DNA of 64,000 nt from Prochlorococcus sp. AG-442-M23 (GCA_003209655.1 QCPW01000001.1:310001-374000), one strand, 5' to 3'. Numbered from the stretch's first letter, positions 11,219-21,027 are shown. The notes: a model not told the origin generated them from the letters alone. Numbers and translations: made by a program.

Positions 11219-12073
11219 TTAATTTATTTTTGTTTTCGCAAGTAATATTGATTTTTTAAGTTCTGTATTTTCAAAAAGTTTTTCAGTAGATTTTTGCAAT
11301 TTTTCACCCCAAAGTTGTTCTTTTCTGTAGTTATGATCAACATAATTCGGCTCTTTCTCTAGAGCTTTTTTTGCCAAAAATATTGCTTCATTAATATCTT
11401 GAGTCCTTAAACATGCAGCAAGCGCTAATAATGGTTCTGCATTTTCTTCTATAGAAATAGCTTTTTTGAAAGACATAAGAGAAAGACTTATGTTATTCAG
11501 TTCAAAATAGGCTAATCCTTTATTGTTGATTGCTTGCCAAAAATCTTTTTTAATTTTTATCGCTTTATCAAATTCTTTTAGAGCTTTTTCATAATTTTTT
11601 TCCATTAGATATATATTTCCCAATTGAAAAATTGCGTTAAAATTGTCTGGCATAATTTTAATACCAGATTGCAAAGAAACCCTTGCTTTTTTTATTTTTG
11701 ATTGTTTTAGATATATAGTACTTTTTGCAAAATATATTTCAGGAATTTCAGAATTAATTTTTTGGGCATTATTCAGTGAAAATAACCCCTCTTCATACAA
11801 TTTATTAGCTATTTGAGCTTCAGCAAGAATAATCCATAATTTTTCATTTTGATCATTAATCTTTACAGCTAATTTTGCAAAATTTAGGCTATCTTTGTTT
11901 TGGCCAAAATAAAGAAGCTGATATGCTTGTTGCCCAATAGATAAAGCTTCTTGTTTTAGTTGTTTAATATCTGGGAAATAATAAAGCGGTACTAAAGCTT
12001 TTAAATTTTGCGTATCAACTATATGGATACTTATTAGTGTAAAAAATAATAATTTTATGAAATGTTTTTTCAT
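11219..12073 (-). CDS. Exported TPR-repeat protein
   Basis: The 284-residue product has an N-terminal basic/hydrophobic segment (residues 3-27) fitting a signal peptide or anchor, then helical TPR units from about 60 to 235, with consensus-like pieces such as A-I-F-Q-L-G-N-I-Y-L-M near 145 and A-I-N-N-K-G-L-A-Y-F-E near 182. TPRs bind partner proteins; the partner is not known. It starts only 4 bases after the queG stop, so both are likely read from one minus-strand transcript. Confident on repeats, not on role. Confidence 0.75.
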   Translation of the reverse strand: MKKHFIKLLFFTLISIHIVDTQNLKALVPLYYFPDIKQLKQEALSIGQQAYQLLYFGQNKDSLNFAKLAVKINDQNEKLWIILAEAQIANKLYEEGLFSLNNAQKINSEIPEIYFAKSTIYLKQSKIKKARVSLQSGIKIMPDNFNAIFQLGNIYLMEKNYEKALKEFDKAIKIKKDFWQAINNKGLAYFELNNISLSLMSFKKAISIEENAEPLLALAACLRTQDINEAIFLAKKALEKEPNYVDHNYRKEQLWGEKLQKSTEKLFENTELKKSILLAKTKIN

Positions 12074-12077
12074 AGTA

Positions 12078-13022
12078 TTATTTCTGTTTTAGTACTGCTT
12101 TGATATTTCTTTTCCACATCCAAGGTTTTATTCTTTTTAATGTACTTCCTTGAAGATTTTCTCTCCATTCTTTTTCATCCCAATTTAATGATTCAGCATT
12201 AAGATTTTTAATCCATTTCTTAGGAGCGGCTTCAATACTTTCGTTGAAAGGCACCGTTTTATTCCATGGACATACATCTTGACAAATATCACAACCAGCA
12301 ATCCATCCATTCAAATTCTTTTCAATCAATTCTGGAATATTTTCATTTCTATTTTCTATAGTATGGTACGCAATACATAACTCAGAATTTATAACAAACG
12401 GTTCTGTTATTGCATTTGTTGGACATCTTTCAATACATTTTTCACATTTTCCACACAGAGGTTGCCCTAGTTTATCAGGTGCTAAATCTTTAGTAAGAAT
12501 TAAAAAACCTAATGTTAACCATGATCCATACTTTTTATTAATAAGATTGCTATTTTTTCCTATCCAACCAAGACCTGCTTCTTCCGCCCATGCTTTTTCT
12601 AATAGTGGAGAAGTGTCAACACAAATTTTCCATTGACAATTTGGAATTTCATTATTAATCCATTTACCTATATTTTTCAATTTTTTATATATAACTTTAT
12701 GGTAGTCATCTCCTTGGCCAAATTTTCCAATTTTAAATTTTGTTTTTTCTTGGTGCTCTTTACTTAAATAATTAAAACCAACTGTTAAAACACTTTTTGC
12801 TCCGTTTAAGAGAGATTCTATATTTTTTCTTCTTTCAGCTTCCATCCATTTCATTTCACTATGATAGTTTTTTGTCAACCATCTTTCTAATGCTTCAGTT
12901 CTTAATTTTAAACGAGAGCTTCCTGGTATAGAAGCTATTCCAGAGATAGCAAAACCCTCTGAAATCGCTTTTTCTTTTAATTTATAGCTTAATTCTTCTC
13001 TTTCTTTAATGATGTTGTTCAT
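12078..13022 (-). CDS. queG: Epoxyqueuosine reductase
   Basis: QueG makes queuosine in tRNA by reducing epoxyqueuosine, using cobalamin and two [4Fe-4S] clusters. The sequence shows both ferredoxin-like clusters, C-G-K-C-E-K-C-I-E-R-C-P near the middle and C-D-I-C-Q-D-V-C-P-W-N-K later, plus S-V-L-T-V-G-F-N-Y and D-T-S-P-L-L-E-K cobalamin-side segments. The open frame extends to 13097, but I prefer the ATG at 13020-13022 (M-N-N-I-I-K), which gives the usual family N-terminus and leaves a 146-base divergent promoter region before the DUF502 gene. Confidence 0.93.
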   Translation of the reverse strand: MNNIIKEREELSYKLKEKAISEGFAISGIASIPGSSRLKLRTEALERWLTKNYHSEMKWMEAERRKNIESLLNGAKSVLTVGFNYLSKEHQEKTKFKIGKFGQGDDYHKVIYKKLKNIGKWINNEIPNCQWKICVDTSPLLEKAWAEEAGLGWIGKNSNLINKKYGSWLTLGFLILTKDLAPDKLGQPLCGKCEKCIERCPTNAITEPFVINSELCIAYHTIENRNENIPELIEKNLNGWIAGCDICQDVCPWNKTVPFNESIEAAPKKWIKNLNAESLNWDEKEWRENLQGSTLKRIKPWMWKRNIKAVLKQK

Positions 13023-13168
13023 GACTATATTATGATTTAGATTGAAAAAACTGTATTTTGAATCAAAAAAACTAATAAATAATTTTAATTTATTCAAAAT
13101 AAATATATCCCTATTAAGTAAAACTAGTTAAATTATTAGTAAAATGAATAAAATTAGGAACTTCAATT

Positions 13169-13906
13169 TTGGTTGAATCTACTCAAAGTCAAGATTCGAA
13201 CCTAGGTACTAGGCTCCAACAAGATTTAAAAAATGATCTCATAGCTGGATTATTAGTTGTCATACCATTGGCAACTACTATTTGGCTATCTTCTATTGTT
13301 AGTAAATTTGTTCTTACGTTAGTTACCTCAGTACCTAAACAACTGAATCCATTTATTACCTTAAATCCTTTATTACAAGATTTAATAAATTTAACGTTAG
13401 GTTTAACAGTGCCATTGTTAGCAATTTTGCTTATCGGTTTAATGGCTAGAAATTTTGTAGGTAGGTGGTTATTAGAATTTGGAGAAGGTACTTTATCAAA
13501 GATTCCAGTTGCAGGAGCAGTTTATAAAACTCTTAAACAATTACTCGAAACTTTCTTAAGTAATAAGTCTAATAGATTTAGAAGAGTTGTTTTAGTTGAG
13601 TATCCGCGAGAGGGACTATTTAGTGTTGGTTTTGTAACTGGAGATGTTGGCCCATCATTACAATCAGAATTAGACGAAACATTATTAAGCGTTTTTATAC
13701 CTACTGCTCCTAACCCAACAACAGGATGGTATACATTAGTTCCAGAAGCTTCTGTTAAAGATCTCAATATTTCAGTAGAAGATGCATTTAGAACAATTAT
13801 TTCTGTTGGTATTGTTAATCCAGATGAAAAAGTCAATTCTTCAAATCCAACTTTTTCAAAATTATTTTCTCAATTAAGAGCTTCTTCAAATACTTCATCT
13901 TCTTAA
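13169..13906 (+). CDS. DUF502 family membrane protein
   Basis: The 245-residue protein starts with TTG at 13169. Two hydrophobic stretches, about residues 22-50 (including G-L-L-V-V-I-P-L-A-T-T) and 70-95, are membrane helices; G-E-G-T-L-S-K-I-P-V-A-G-A-V-Y-K lies just after the second, as in DUF502 proteins, followed by a soluble domain with P-T-A-P-N-P-T-T-G-W. Function is unestablished in bacteria; plant homologs (LCV/COV-type) are membrane proteins. nusB begins immediately after its stop. Confidence 0.85.
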   Translation: MVESTQSQDSNLGTRLQQDLKNDLIAGLLVVIPLATTIWLSSIVSKFVLTLVTSVPKQLNPFITLNPLLQDLINLTLGLTVPLLAILLIGLMARNFVGRWLLEFGEGTLSKIPVAGAVYKTLKQLLETFLSNKSNRFRRVVLVEYPREGLFSVGFVTGDVGPSLQSELDETLLSVFIPTAPNPTTGWYTLVPEASVKDLNISVEDAFRTIISVGIVNPDEKVNSSNPTFSKLFSQLRASSNTSSS

Positions 13907-13909
13907 TTG

Positions 13910-14536
13910 ATGCATAATAGATCGATATCCCGGGAATTATCTTTACTTTCATTAGGTCTTTTTAAGGAAGAAGAAGATTTAAAATTAAATAAATTACAAA
14001 TAGAACAAATGTTTGAATCTGCTTTAGATTCATTAATAAATCATTGCAGAGATGAATTAGATAATTGTGAAGCAGATTTAGAAAATGTATCGCAAAATTT
14101 GTTAGAAAGTGAATTAAAGGAAAGTAGTAATTCTTCTTTAGAAAATGTTCGAGAAGAACTTAAAAAAGCTTTTGATAAAATCGAATCTATTATGAATTCG
14201 CTTTCTGTTACTTTAGATTTTCCTAAATTGCTTATTTCCAGTAATCATAATGACATTAGAGAAGATGTTTATCATAGAATTTCACGTATTATCTATAATT
14301 TACAAACTATTGATTCTGAAATTGATTCGGTGATGGATGGATGGAGATTAAAAAGATTGCCAAGGATTGATCGTGATATTTTGCGCTTAGCTTATGTTGA
14401 TATTCATTTTTTAGATACTCCTGTTGCAGTTGCATGCGATGAGGCTGTAAATTTAGCTAATAAATACAGTGATACGCAAGGTAGAAAAATGATTAACGGT
14501 GTTTTAAGGAGAATGCAAAAAGTTAAAGTGAAATAA
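13910..14536 (+). CDS. nusB: Transcription antitermination protein NusB
   Basis: NusB joins NusE (S10) on boxA RNA during antitermination and rRNA transcription. The 209-residue product carries the NusB fold in its second half, with L-K-R-L-P-R-I-D-R-D-I-L-R-L near 142-155 and D-E-A-V-N-L-A-N-K-Y near 180. The N-terminal 90 residues are an acidic helical extension, giving a protein longer than the roughly 140-residue E. coli form, as usual in cyanobacteria. A TTG at 13907 directly abuts the ATG at 13910; I prefer the ATG. Adjacent to ftsY, 59 bases downstream. Confidence 0.93.
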   Translation: MHNRSISRELSLLSLGLFKEEEDLKLNKLQIEQMFESALDSLINHCRDELDNCEADLENVSQNLLESELKESSNSSLENVREELKKAFDKIESIMNSLSVTLDFPKLLISSNHNDIREDVYHRISRIIYNLQTIDSEIDSVMDGWRLKRLPRIDRDILRLAYVDIHFLDTPVAVACDEAVNLANKYSDTQGRKMINGVLRRMQKVKVK

Positions 14537-14595
14537 TTATTTGATATAAATCAATAATTTTTTATAATTTAATCAATTCGATTAAAAAAATATTT

Positions 14596-15930
14596 ATGGC
14601 TAATAATGAATCTGATACTTCTCGTGAATGGGCTGCGCAAGCTTATGCTTTGTTAAAACAAAAACAAGAATTAAAAAAGGAAGAAGAGCAATTAAAAGAA
14701 AAGGAATTAAAAGAGGAACAGCTAAAAGAACAAGAATTAAAAAAGGAAGAAGAGCAATTAAAAGAAAAGGAATTAAAAGAGGAACAGCTAAAAGAACAAG
14801 AATTAAAAAAGGAAGAAGAGCAATTAAAAGAAAAGGAATTAAAAGAGGAACAGCTAAAAGAACAGGTTCAAACTCAAGATTTTTCTAATGTGCAATATGA
14901 TACTGAACCCAAATTGGGTGAATTTGATGATGAATTTACCTGGTCAGCGATGGTTTTAGCTGCACAAGGTAAACAGGTGAATGAAATATCTACAGATGAA
15001 ATTGATTGGTTGAGTAAATTGCGAAGAGGATTAGAGGAAACAAGAAAAGGTTTCGTAACAGAATTATTGGACAAGTTAGGTGATGATCCACTTACACCAG
15101 AATCTTTGGATGATTTGGAAACTCTATTAATACGAGCTGATGTTGGTATTGATTCAACAGAAAAGGTTATTGATTCTCTTAGGAAAAAATTAAATGAAGA
15201 AGTTGTGGGAGGGGAAGAGGGTATAAAGTTTTTAAAAGATGAATTACGTGGAATTATAGAAAAACCAATACAAAATTCTGGAAAAAAAATACTTGTTCCT
15301 CAAAAAGGTAAGCTAAATGTTTGGTTAATCGTTGGAGTTAACGGAGTTGGCAAAACAACCACTCTTGGTAAACTTGCTTATTTGTCATCAAAAAGTAATT
15401 ATAAAACTTTGATAGCAGCAGCAGATACTTTTAGAGCTGCAGCAGTGGAACAATTAAAAGTATGGGGAGATAGAAGTAAGGTTGATGTTATTTCTAATCA
15501 ATCAAAAAATGCAGATCCTGCAGCAGTGGTTTTTGATGCTATTAATGCAGCAAAAAAAAGAAATAGTGATTTATTACTCGTAGATACTGCTGGGAGGCTG
15601 CAAAACAAAAATAATTTGATGGATGAATTATCAAAAATAAAAAAAATCATTGATAAAAAAGTGCCTGATGCCATTATTGAGTCATTATTAGTCTTAGATG
15701 CTAGCCAAGGGCAGAATGGATTAAAACAAGCAAAAAGTTTTGCAAAATCTGCAAACTTAAGTGGCGCAATTATTACTAAATTAGATGGTACTTCAAGAGG
15801 TGGAGTCTCTTTAGCTATCTCTGCTGAGGTTAATTTGCCAATAAGATTTATTGGAGCGGGAGAAGGTATTAAGGATTTAAGGCCTTTTAATAGTTTTGAG
15901 TTTGTCGAGGCTTTGCTTGCGGATAGATAA
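14596..15930 (+). CDS. ftsY: Signal recognition particle receptor FtsY
   Basis: FtsY is the membrane-docking SRP receptor GTPase. The C-terminal NG domain contains the P-loop G-V-N-G-V-G-K-T-T-T, D-T-F-R-A-A-A-V-E-Q-L, D-T-A-G-R-L-Q and T-K-L-D-G-T-S-R-G-G. The acidic A domain is dominated by three perfect copies of a 22-residue Glu/Lys/Gln/Leu repeat (residues about 24-89), a predicted single helix or coiled coil. Total length 444 residues. The repeats are exact at DNA level, so copy number may vary between strains. Confidence 0.96.
   Translation: MANNESDTSREWAAQAYALLKQKQELKKEEEQLKEKELKEEQLKEQELKKEEEQLKEKELKEEQLKEQELKKEEEQLKEKELKEEQLKEQVQTQDFSNVQYDTEPKLGEFDDEFTWSAMVLAAQGKQVNEISTDEIDWLSKLRRGLEETRKGFVTELLDKLGDDPLTPESLDDLETLLIRADVGIDSTEKVIDSLRKKLNEEVVGGEEGIKFLKDELRGIIEKPIQNSGKKILVPQKGKLNVWLIVGVNGVGKTTTLGKLAYLSSKSNYKTLIAAADTFRAAAVEQLKVWGDRSKVDVISNQSKNADPAAVVFDAINAAKKRNSDLLLVDTAGRLQNKNNLMDELSKIKKIIDKKVPDAIIESLLVLDASQGQNGLKQAKSFAKSANLSGAIITKLDGTSRGGVSLAISAEVNLPIRFIGAGEGIKDLRPFNSFEFVEALLADR
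14665..14862 (+). repeat. Three perfect 66-bp tandem repeats inside ftsY
   Basis: Units start at 14665, 14731 and 14797, each beginning CAAGAATTAAAAAAGG, and are identical at the base level as read by eye. Each encodes the 22 residues Q-E-L-K-K-E-E-E-Q-L-K-E-K-E-L-K-E-E-Q-L-K-E. The lack of synonymous drift implies recent expansion or ongoing homogenisation. The period is a multiple of three, so copy-number change keeps the frame. Confidence 0.95.
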
Positions 15931-15999
15931 AAATTTAATTAATTCTTTTTAAAAAAAGATTTTTTAGTGTTAAAACATACCTAATACTTGTAATTTGTT

Positions 16000-17343
16000 T
16001 TGTCTAATAATCAAAAAGAAAAATTAATCTCTAATAGTGTAATTAAAAAATTTTTAGAAAATGATCATAATTTGCCTTTGGATAAGAATGAAAAATTCAT
16101 TGAATTAGCATCTTCATTAGCTTATTACTTAAAATCTTTTTCAAATATTAAAAGATTTATTGAATATATTGCTTTAATTTTAAAACATACTTTTAATAAA
16201 CAAATAAGTTTAATCATTCCATTAAAGGAAAATGGTGAGATATGGAAAGAAAATATTAAGTTTTCTGGGGATACAAATAATTTTAAAATTGATAATGAAA
16301 TTAAAAGTTTTTTAAAAATTTTTGATTTTTCAAAAAATAACAGATTAAAAGAAAATAATTCTTTTGAAAAAGATTTAAATAATAAATTTCAAGAATATTC
16401 AATCAAGTCTTATAAAATTTCTTCACGAGGAAAATGTAGGGGTTTTGTATATACCTTTAATCGAGATCTCTCAAATGAATCTTTAATTAATGAACGCAAT
16501 TTAAAGTTTATTATTAGTTGTCTTGCGGTTGGTTTAGAAAACTATTGGCTAACAAAAACCAAAAAAAAACATGAGAACTTGGATAGAGAGATTTCTAGCG
16601 GTGCAGAAATTCAATCTCAACTTTTGCCGGATTATTGCCCTATTATTTTTGGAGTTGATTTAGCTGCCTGTTGTAGACCCGCACTCCAACTTGGAGGAGA
16701 TTATTACGATTTCATGTCCTTGAAAACAAATATCTCTGAAAAAAGAAAACAAAAAGGAAGATGGGCCTTAGTTATTGGTGACGTCATGGGTAAAGGTATA
16801 CCTGCTGGTCTTTTGATGACTATGTTGCGCGGAATGCTTAGAGCAGAGGTTTTGACTGGCTTACCTCCTGACAGAATATTGCACGATTTAAATCAGTTAG
16901 CTATCTATGATTTAGATCAGTCACATAGATTTATAACCTTATTTTATTCTGATTATGATCCTAGAACAAAAAAATTAAGGTATGCAAATGCTGCACATAA
17001 TCCTCCTTTGCTTTGGAAAAGTTCTGAGCAAAAAATAGTGAAGCTTGATTCAGATGGCTTTGTGCTTGGTTTACAAAATGATGCTGAATATCAATGTGGT
17101 CAAATACAATTAGAAACAAATGACGCAATTCTTTATTACACAGATGGAGTAACTGATACTTCAAATGCTTTAGGAGAAAGATTTGATGAAGAACGTTTAG
17201 TTAAATCCTTTTCAAATTTATGTAATAAATCACTCAAGTCTAAAGAAATTGTAAATAGAATTTTTAAAACTTTAGATGAATTTACTGGTGAAAACAGACA
17301 ATTAGAGGATGATGCCTCAATGATAGTCTTTCAGATAGATTAG
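16000..17343 (+). CDS. PP2C/SpoIIE-family serine phosphatase with N-terminal sensor region
   Basis: RsbU-type phosphatase of 447 residues starting with TTG. Residues about 20-190 look like a degenerate GAF-type sensory region; the catalytic domain follows, with R-P-A-L-Q-L-G-G-D-Y-Y-D-F, V-I-G-D-V-M-G-K-G-I-P-A-G-L-L-M and Y-Y-T-D-G-V-T-D, whose Asp residues bind metal. Such phosphatases usually act on anti-sigma-factor antagonists; no partner is in this neighbourhood. It lies between ftsY and argH on the same strand. The domain call is firm, the pathway is not. Confidence 0.87.
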   Translation: MSNNQKEKLISNSVIKKFLENDHNLPLDKNEKFIELASSLAYYLKSFSNIKRFIEYIALILKHTFNKQISLIIPLKENGEIWKENIKFSGDTNNFKIDNEIKSFLKIFDFSKNNRLKENNSFEKDLNNKFQEYSIKSYKISSRGKCRGFVYTFNRDLSNESLINERNLKFIISCLAVGLENYWLTKTKKKHENLDREISSGAEIQSQLLPDYCPIIFGVDLAACCRPALQLGGDYYDFMSLKTNISEKRKQKGRWALVIGDVMGKGIPAGLLMTMLRGMLRAEVLTGLPPDRILHDLNQLAIYDLDQSHRFITLFYSDYDPRTKKLRYANAAHNPPLLWKSSEQKIVKLDSDGFVLGLQNDAEYQCGQIQLETNDAILYYTDGVTDTSNALGERFDEERLVKSFSNLCNKSLKSKEIVNRIFKTLDEFTGENRQLEDDASMIVFQID

Positions 17344-17403
17344 ATTTTTTTGTCACACATTAAAAAAAATGCTTTATTAAAGGTAGCTAAAGTTTTGATT
17401 AAT

Positions 17404-18783
17404 ATGTCCAAAGTTTGGAGCAATAGATTTGATAGTAGTCTTAATCCTTTTATTGAAGAATTTAATGCGTCAATTAGTTTTGATAAGACATTAATTTTTG
17501 AAGACATAGATTGTTCTATTGCTCATGCAAAAATGCTTGGTAAAACCAAAGTTTTGTCTACTGAAGAGTCAATAAAAATTATTGAGGGTTTAGAGTCTAT
17601 CAAAGAAGATTTTGTTGCAGGTAAATTTTCTCCTGGACCTCCATCTGAGGATATTCATTATAGTATTGAAGAAAAGCTCATTAATTTAATTGGTGAAACT
17701 GGAAAAAAATTACATACTGGCAGGAGTAGAAATGATCAGGTAGGAACAGATATCAGACTTTGGTTGAGGAAAAAAATTGATGTTATAGATATTCTACTTG
17801 CTGAATTACAAAACTCTTTGCTGGATATTGCTGAATCTAATATTTATACCTTAATTCCTGGTTATACTCATTTGCAAAGAGCACAACCGTTATCTTTGGC
17901 TCATCACCTTTTAGCATATCTAGAGATGTTTGAAAGGGATCGTGTAAGGTTGAAACAAGTTAGATCTAGGGTAAATATTTCGCCTTTAGGTGCAGCAGCT
18001 CTTGCAGGTACAAAAATAAAAATAGATAGAAATTTTACCGCTGAAGAACTAGGATTTGAAAACATTTATAAAAATAGTATTGATGCTGTAAGCGATAGAG
18101 ATTTTTGTGTCGAATTTGTCTCAACTTCTGCATTAATAATGTCACATTTAAGTAGAATTTCAGAAGAAATAATTTTATGGGTTACTGATGAATTTTCTTT
18201 TGCAAAATTAACAGATAAGTGCGCTACCGGTAGTAGCTTGATGCCTCAGAAAAAAAATCCAGATGTTCCTGAATTAATACGAGGTAAAACAGGTCGAGTT
18301 TATGGAAATCTTCAAGCATTATTAACCATTATTAAAGGTATCCCTCTTTCGTATAATAAGGATTTTCAAGAAGATAAAGAGCCAGTTTTTGATACGGTTG
18401 AAACCATTTCTACATGCTTGAAAGCAATGACTATTCTATTAAAAGAAGGGATAGAGTTTAATGTAGAGAAGTTAATGGATTCTGTGAATAATGATTTTTC
18501 TAATGCAACTGATTTAGCAGACTATTTAGTAGGTAAAAAGGTTCCTTTTAGAAACGCGTATCAAATAGTTGGAGATATTGTAAGGTACTGCTTAACAAGA
18601 AATATCTTATTTAAAGATTTAAAATTGGAAGAATTCCAAAAATTTCATTGCCAGTTCCAAGAGGATATTTTCGATAATCTTAATCCTATGAATGTAGTGA
18701 ATTCTAGAAATAGTTTAGGAGGCACAGGATTTGAGCAAGTAAAAGGAGAGGTGAATGAATGGAAGAAAAAATTGTTAATCTAA
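17404..18783 (+). CDS. argH: Argininosuccinate lyase
   Basis: It cleaves argininosuccinate to arginine and fumarate. The fumarase-superfamily signature [12 protein letters not shown] is clear, as are H-T-G-R-S-R-N-D-Q near residue 105 and T-H-L-Q-R-A-Q-P. The frame is open from 17350, but the ATG at 17404 (M-S-K-V-W-S-N-R-F) matches the family N-terminus and gives 459 residues. Confidence 0.96.
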   Translation: MSKVWSNRFDSSLNPFIEEFNASISFDKTLIFEDIDCSIAHAKMLGKTKVLSTEESIKIIEGLESIKEDFVAGKFSPGPPSEDIHYSIEEKLINLIGETGKKLHTGRSRNDQVGTDIRLWLRKKIDVIDILLAELQNSLLDIAESNIYTLIPGYTHLQRAQPLSLAHHLLAYLEMFERDRVRLKQVRSRVNISPLGAAALAGTKIKIDRNFTAEELGFENIYKNSIDAVSDRDFCVEFVSTSALIMSHLSRISEEIILWVTDEFSFAKLTDKCATGSSLMPQKKNPDVPELIRGKTGRVYGNLQALLTIIKGIPLSYNKDFQEDKEPVFDTVETISTCLKAMTILLKEGIEFNVEKLMDSVNNDFSNATDLADYLVGKKVPFRNAYQIVGDIVRYCLTRNILFKDLKLEEFQKFHCQFQEDIFDNLNPMNVVNSRNSLGGTGFEQVKGEVNEWKKKLLI

Positions 18784-18906
18784 ATATCAATTAATTTTCT
18801 ACATCATGGGATGTATTGAAGTAGAATAATATAGTATTGTATTTAGACTGCTTAATTATTAAAAAGTAGTTTTTATCTTGGTTATTATTTTAAAGTTGAG
18901 TTTCAA

Positions 18907-19428
18907 GTGAGTATTTTTGTTGGCAACTTGCCTTTTCGTGCAGAGCGAGAAGACATTTTAGAATTATTTACACCTTTTGGTGAAGTTATGAATTGTTCTC
19001 TACCTTTGGAGAGAGATACCGGTAGAAAAAGAGGATTTGCTTTTGTAGAGATGGCAGACGAATCAATTGAATTAACTGCTATTGATGGGTTGCAGGGAAC
19101 CGAGCTTATGGGAAGGCCCTTAAGAATTAATAAAGCCGAACCAAGAGGCGGCGGCGGTCCAAGAAGAGGTGGCGGCGGCGGCGGCCGAGGCGGTTATGGT
19201 GGCCGAGGCGGTAATGGTGGTTACGGTGGCGGTAATGGTGGTTACGGTGGCGGTAATGGTGGCTATGCTGAGCCTTCTTCAACGAACACTAACAAATCTT
19301 CTGGAGCAGAAGGTTGGGAAGATAGAAGTTACGGCAATTCAACTGAAAACGCTGAATTTGAAAACGGGAGAAGTCGAAGAAAAAGAAGCGTGGTAAATAA
19401 TTCGGAAATTTCTCAAGAAAGTAACTAA
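18907..19428 (+). CDS. RRM RNA-binding protein with glycine-rich tail
   Basis: Cyanobacterial Rbp-type protein starting with GTG. Residues 1-80 are one RRM with RNP2 (I-F-V-G-N-L) and RNP1 (R-K-R-G-F-A-F-V-E-M). A Gly/Arg/Tyr/Asn-rich stretch of about 40 residues follows (19147-19265), built from G-G-Y-G-G-G-N repeats whose DNA is locally GC-rich against an AT-rich genome, then a polar tail ending with R-R-K-R-S. These proteins bind mRNA and often respond to cold in cyanobacteria. The stop overlaps the convergent dus gene by 4 bases. Confidence 0.9.
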   Translation: MSIFVGNLPFRAEREDILELFTPFGEVMNCSLPLERDTGRKRGFAFVEMADESIELTAIDGLQGTELMGRPLRINKAEPRGGGGPRRGGGGGGRGGYGGRGGNGGYGGGNGGYGGGNGGYAEPSSTNTNKSSGAEGWEDRSYGNSTENAEFENGRSRRKRSVVNNSEISQESN

Positions 19429-20429
19429 TAGCCCATTTCTTTCAGTTCTAATGTCATTTTGATTAAGTAATCAATACTTAATTCTTTTTTTATCGATTTA
19501 TTAGAGATTTTATTTCTCCAAATTTTTGCTTTTGGTATATTTTCAACTAAATTTATGAGATGTTTACATATATCCCAAGTTTTCCCATCTTTTTTTAAAT
19601 GGTTTTCAATATAGGGAATTAACGAAAATATGATTTCAGAGGCAGTTTTTGTTTCATAATTTTCTTTATATATTTTTTGATCAATTTCAGACCATATTAA
19701 AGGATGTTTGTAAGCTGATCTTCCTATCATTACACCATCAAAATCTTTTAATGCCTTTATGCATTGATCAATGTTTGTGAACCCACCATTTACCTCTATA
19801 AGTAGTTGAGGATTGATTTTTTTTAGTTTTTGAACTACATCATATTTTAGTGGTGGAACAGTTCTGTTTTGTTTAGGGTTTAAGCCTTTTAAGATTGCCT
19901 TTCTTGCATGAACAGTAAATCTGTCTGCTCCAGCATTTGCAACTTCTTTTACAAAACTATTTAACTTATCAAAACTATCTTCTTGATCAACACCAATCCT
20001 ATGTTTGATTGTAACTGGTAAAGTACAATTATTTTTTAATGACTCAATGCATTTGGCCACTTTGGAAGGTTCTTTCATGAGAGAAGCACCAAAGTTGCCT
20101 GAACAAACCCTTGGACTTGGACATCCAACATTAAAGTTAATTTCATCATATCCCCAATCCTGAGCCATTTTTGCTGCCTCTTTAAGTATTTGAGGACTAT
20201 CTCCACCAAATTGAATTGATACTGGGTGTTCCTCTGGATTAAAATCTAAAAATTTTCCTTTGTTTTCTGTATAAATTAAACTTTGGGCTACTATCATTTC
20301 AGTGTACAGCAGCGCATTAGAGCTTATTTTTCTCATCATCATCCTAAAGTGTTTATCTGTACAATCCATCATTGGAGCAACACTTATTTTGTGTAATTTA
20401 TTTATAGAATTGGCTATATGGTTATTCAT
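19425..20429 (-). CDS. tRNA-dihydrouridine synthase (DusA-like)
   Basis: An FMN enzyme of 334 residues that reduces uridine in tRNA D-loops. Seen: V-A-P-M-M-D-C-T-D near residue 18, N-V-G-C-P-S-P-R-V with its catalytic Cys in C-S-G-N-F-G-A-S-L near 108-115, T-I-K-H-R-I-G, and E-V-N-G-G-F near 213. Length and H-F-R-M-M-M-R-K fit DusA better than DusB. Its 5' end lies close to the divergent msrB start. Confidence 0.9.
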   Translation of the reverse strand: MNNHIANSINKLHKISVAPMMDCTDKHFRMMMRKISSNALLYTEMIVAQSLIYTENKGKFLDFNPEEHPVSIQFGGDSPQILKEAAKMAQDWGYDEINFNVGCPSPRVCSGNFGASLMKEPSKVAKCIESLKNNCTLPVTIKHRIGVDQEDSFDKLNSFVKEVANAGADRFTVHARKAILKGLNPKQNRTVPPLKYDVVQKLKKINPQLLIEVNGGFTNIDQCIKALKDFDGVMIGRSAYKHPLIWSEIDQKIYKENYETKTASEIIFSLIPYIENHLKKDGKTWDICKHLINLVENIPKAKIWRNKISNKSIKKELSIDYLIKMTLELKEMGY

Positions 20430-20456
20430 TTAACTCTTTTCAAAATATTTGTAGAT

Positions 20457-20951
20457 ATGAATCAATTTTTATCTAGAAGATTCTTTATTTTAATTTCTAT
20501 TATGTCATTTTTGAAATTTTTTCTTAAACCTAAGCAAGTTTTAGCTTCATCTATGGCTTTAGATGAAGATTGGAACTTATCAAAAGATGAGTGGAAAAAA
20601 AAGCTTAATCCAGATTCTTATTATATTTTGCGTGAAGAAGGTACTGAAAGAGCTTTTAGTAGTAAATTAAATGATGAGAAGAGAAAAGGAATTTTTTATT
20701 GTGCTGGTTGCAATCAAGCTCTTTTTACCTCTGAAACAAAATTTGATAGTGGTACTGGTTGGCCTAGCTTTTGGGATCCTATCAAAGGCTCCATAGAAAC
20801 GAAGGTTGATTTTAAATTAATTGTTCCAAGAACAGAATATCATTGCTCTAGATGTGGAGGTCATCAAGGTCATGTCTTTAATGATGGACCTTTACCAACA
20901 GGTAAAAGATATTGTAATAATGGTCTTGCCTTGAAGTTTATATCTAATTAA
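20457..20951 (+). CDS. msrB: Exported peptide-methionine (R)-S-oxide reductase
   Basis: MsrB repairs methionine-R-sulfoxide. I choose the ATG at 20457, giving 164 residues and no overlap with the divergent dus gene; the open frame reaches 20418. The first 32 residues (S-R-R-F-F-I-L then a hydrophobic run ending V-L-A-S-S) look like a signal peptide, possibly Tat type. The zinc ligands C-A-G-C and C-S-R-C, G-T-G-W-P-S-F and the catalytic R-Y-C-N-N-G-L-A are intact. A lumenal or periplasmic location is inferred. Confidence 0.9.
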   Translation: MNQFLSRRFFILISIMSFLKFFLKPKQVLASSMALDEDWNLSKDEWKKKLNPDSYYILREEGTERAFSSKLNDEKRKGIFYCAGCNQALFTSETKFDSGTGWPSFWDPIKGSIETKVDFKLIVPRTEYHCSRCGGHQGHVFNDGPLPTGKRYCNNGLALKFISN

Positions 20952-20959
20952 TAAATTAG

Positions 20960-20973
20960 TGCGGCCTTCCGCA
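20960..20973 (+). terminator. Short GC hairpin after msrB
   Basis: TGCGG-CCTT-CCGCA forms a 5-bp stem with a 4-base loop, 8 bases after the msrB stop. It is conspicuous in AT-rich surroundings but lacks a clean T-run, so termination is only suggested. It precedes the grpE-dnaJ operon. Confidence 0.35.
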
Positions 20974-21027
20974 ACTTGTTATGTGCGTCAATTTCATACA
21001 CAATAGTTTTAATAAATTCTTATTGTA

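Noticed and set aside
14628-14888. 86-codon basic repetitive frame overlapping ftsY
   Set aside because: It exists only because the 66-bp repeat is exact and free of stops in that frame; no start context or homology supports a gene.
20952-21027. CIRCE/HrcA operator upstream of grpE-dnaJ
   Set aside because: No TTAGCACTC-N9-GAGTGCTAA-like inverted repeat is present.
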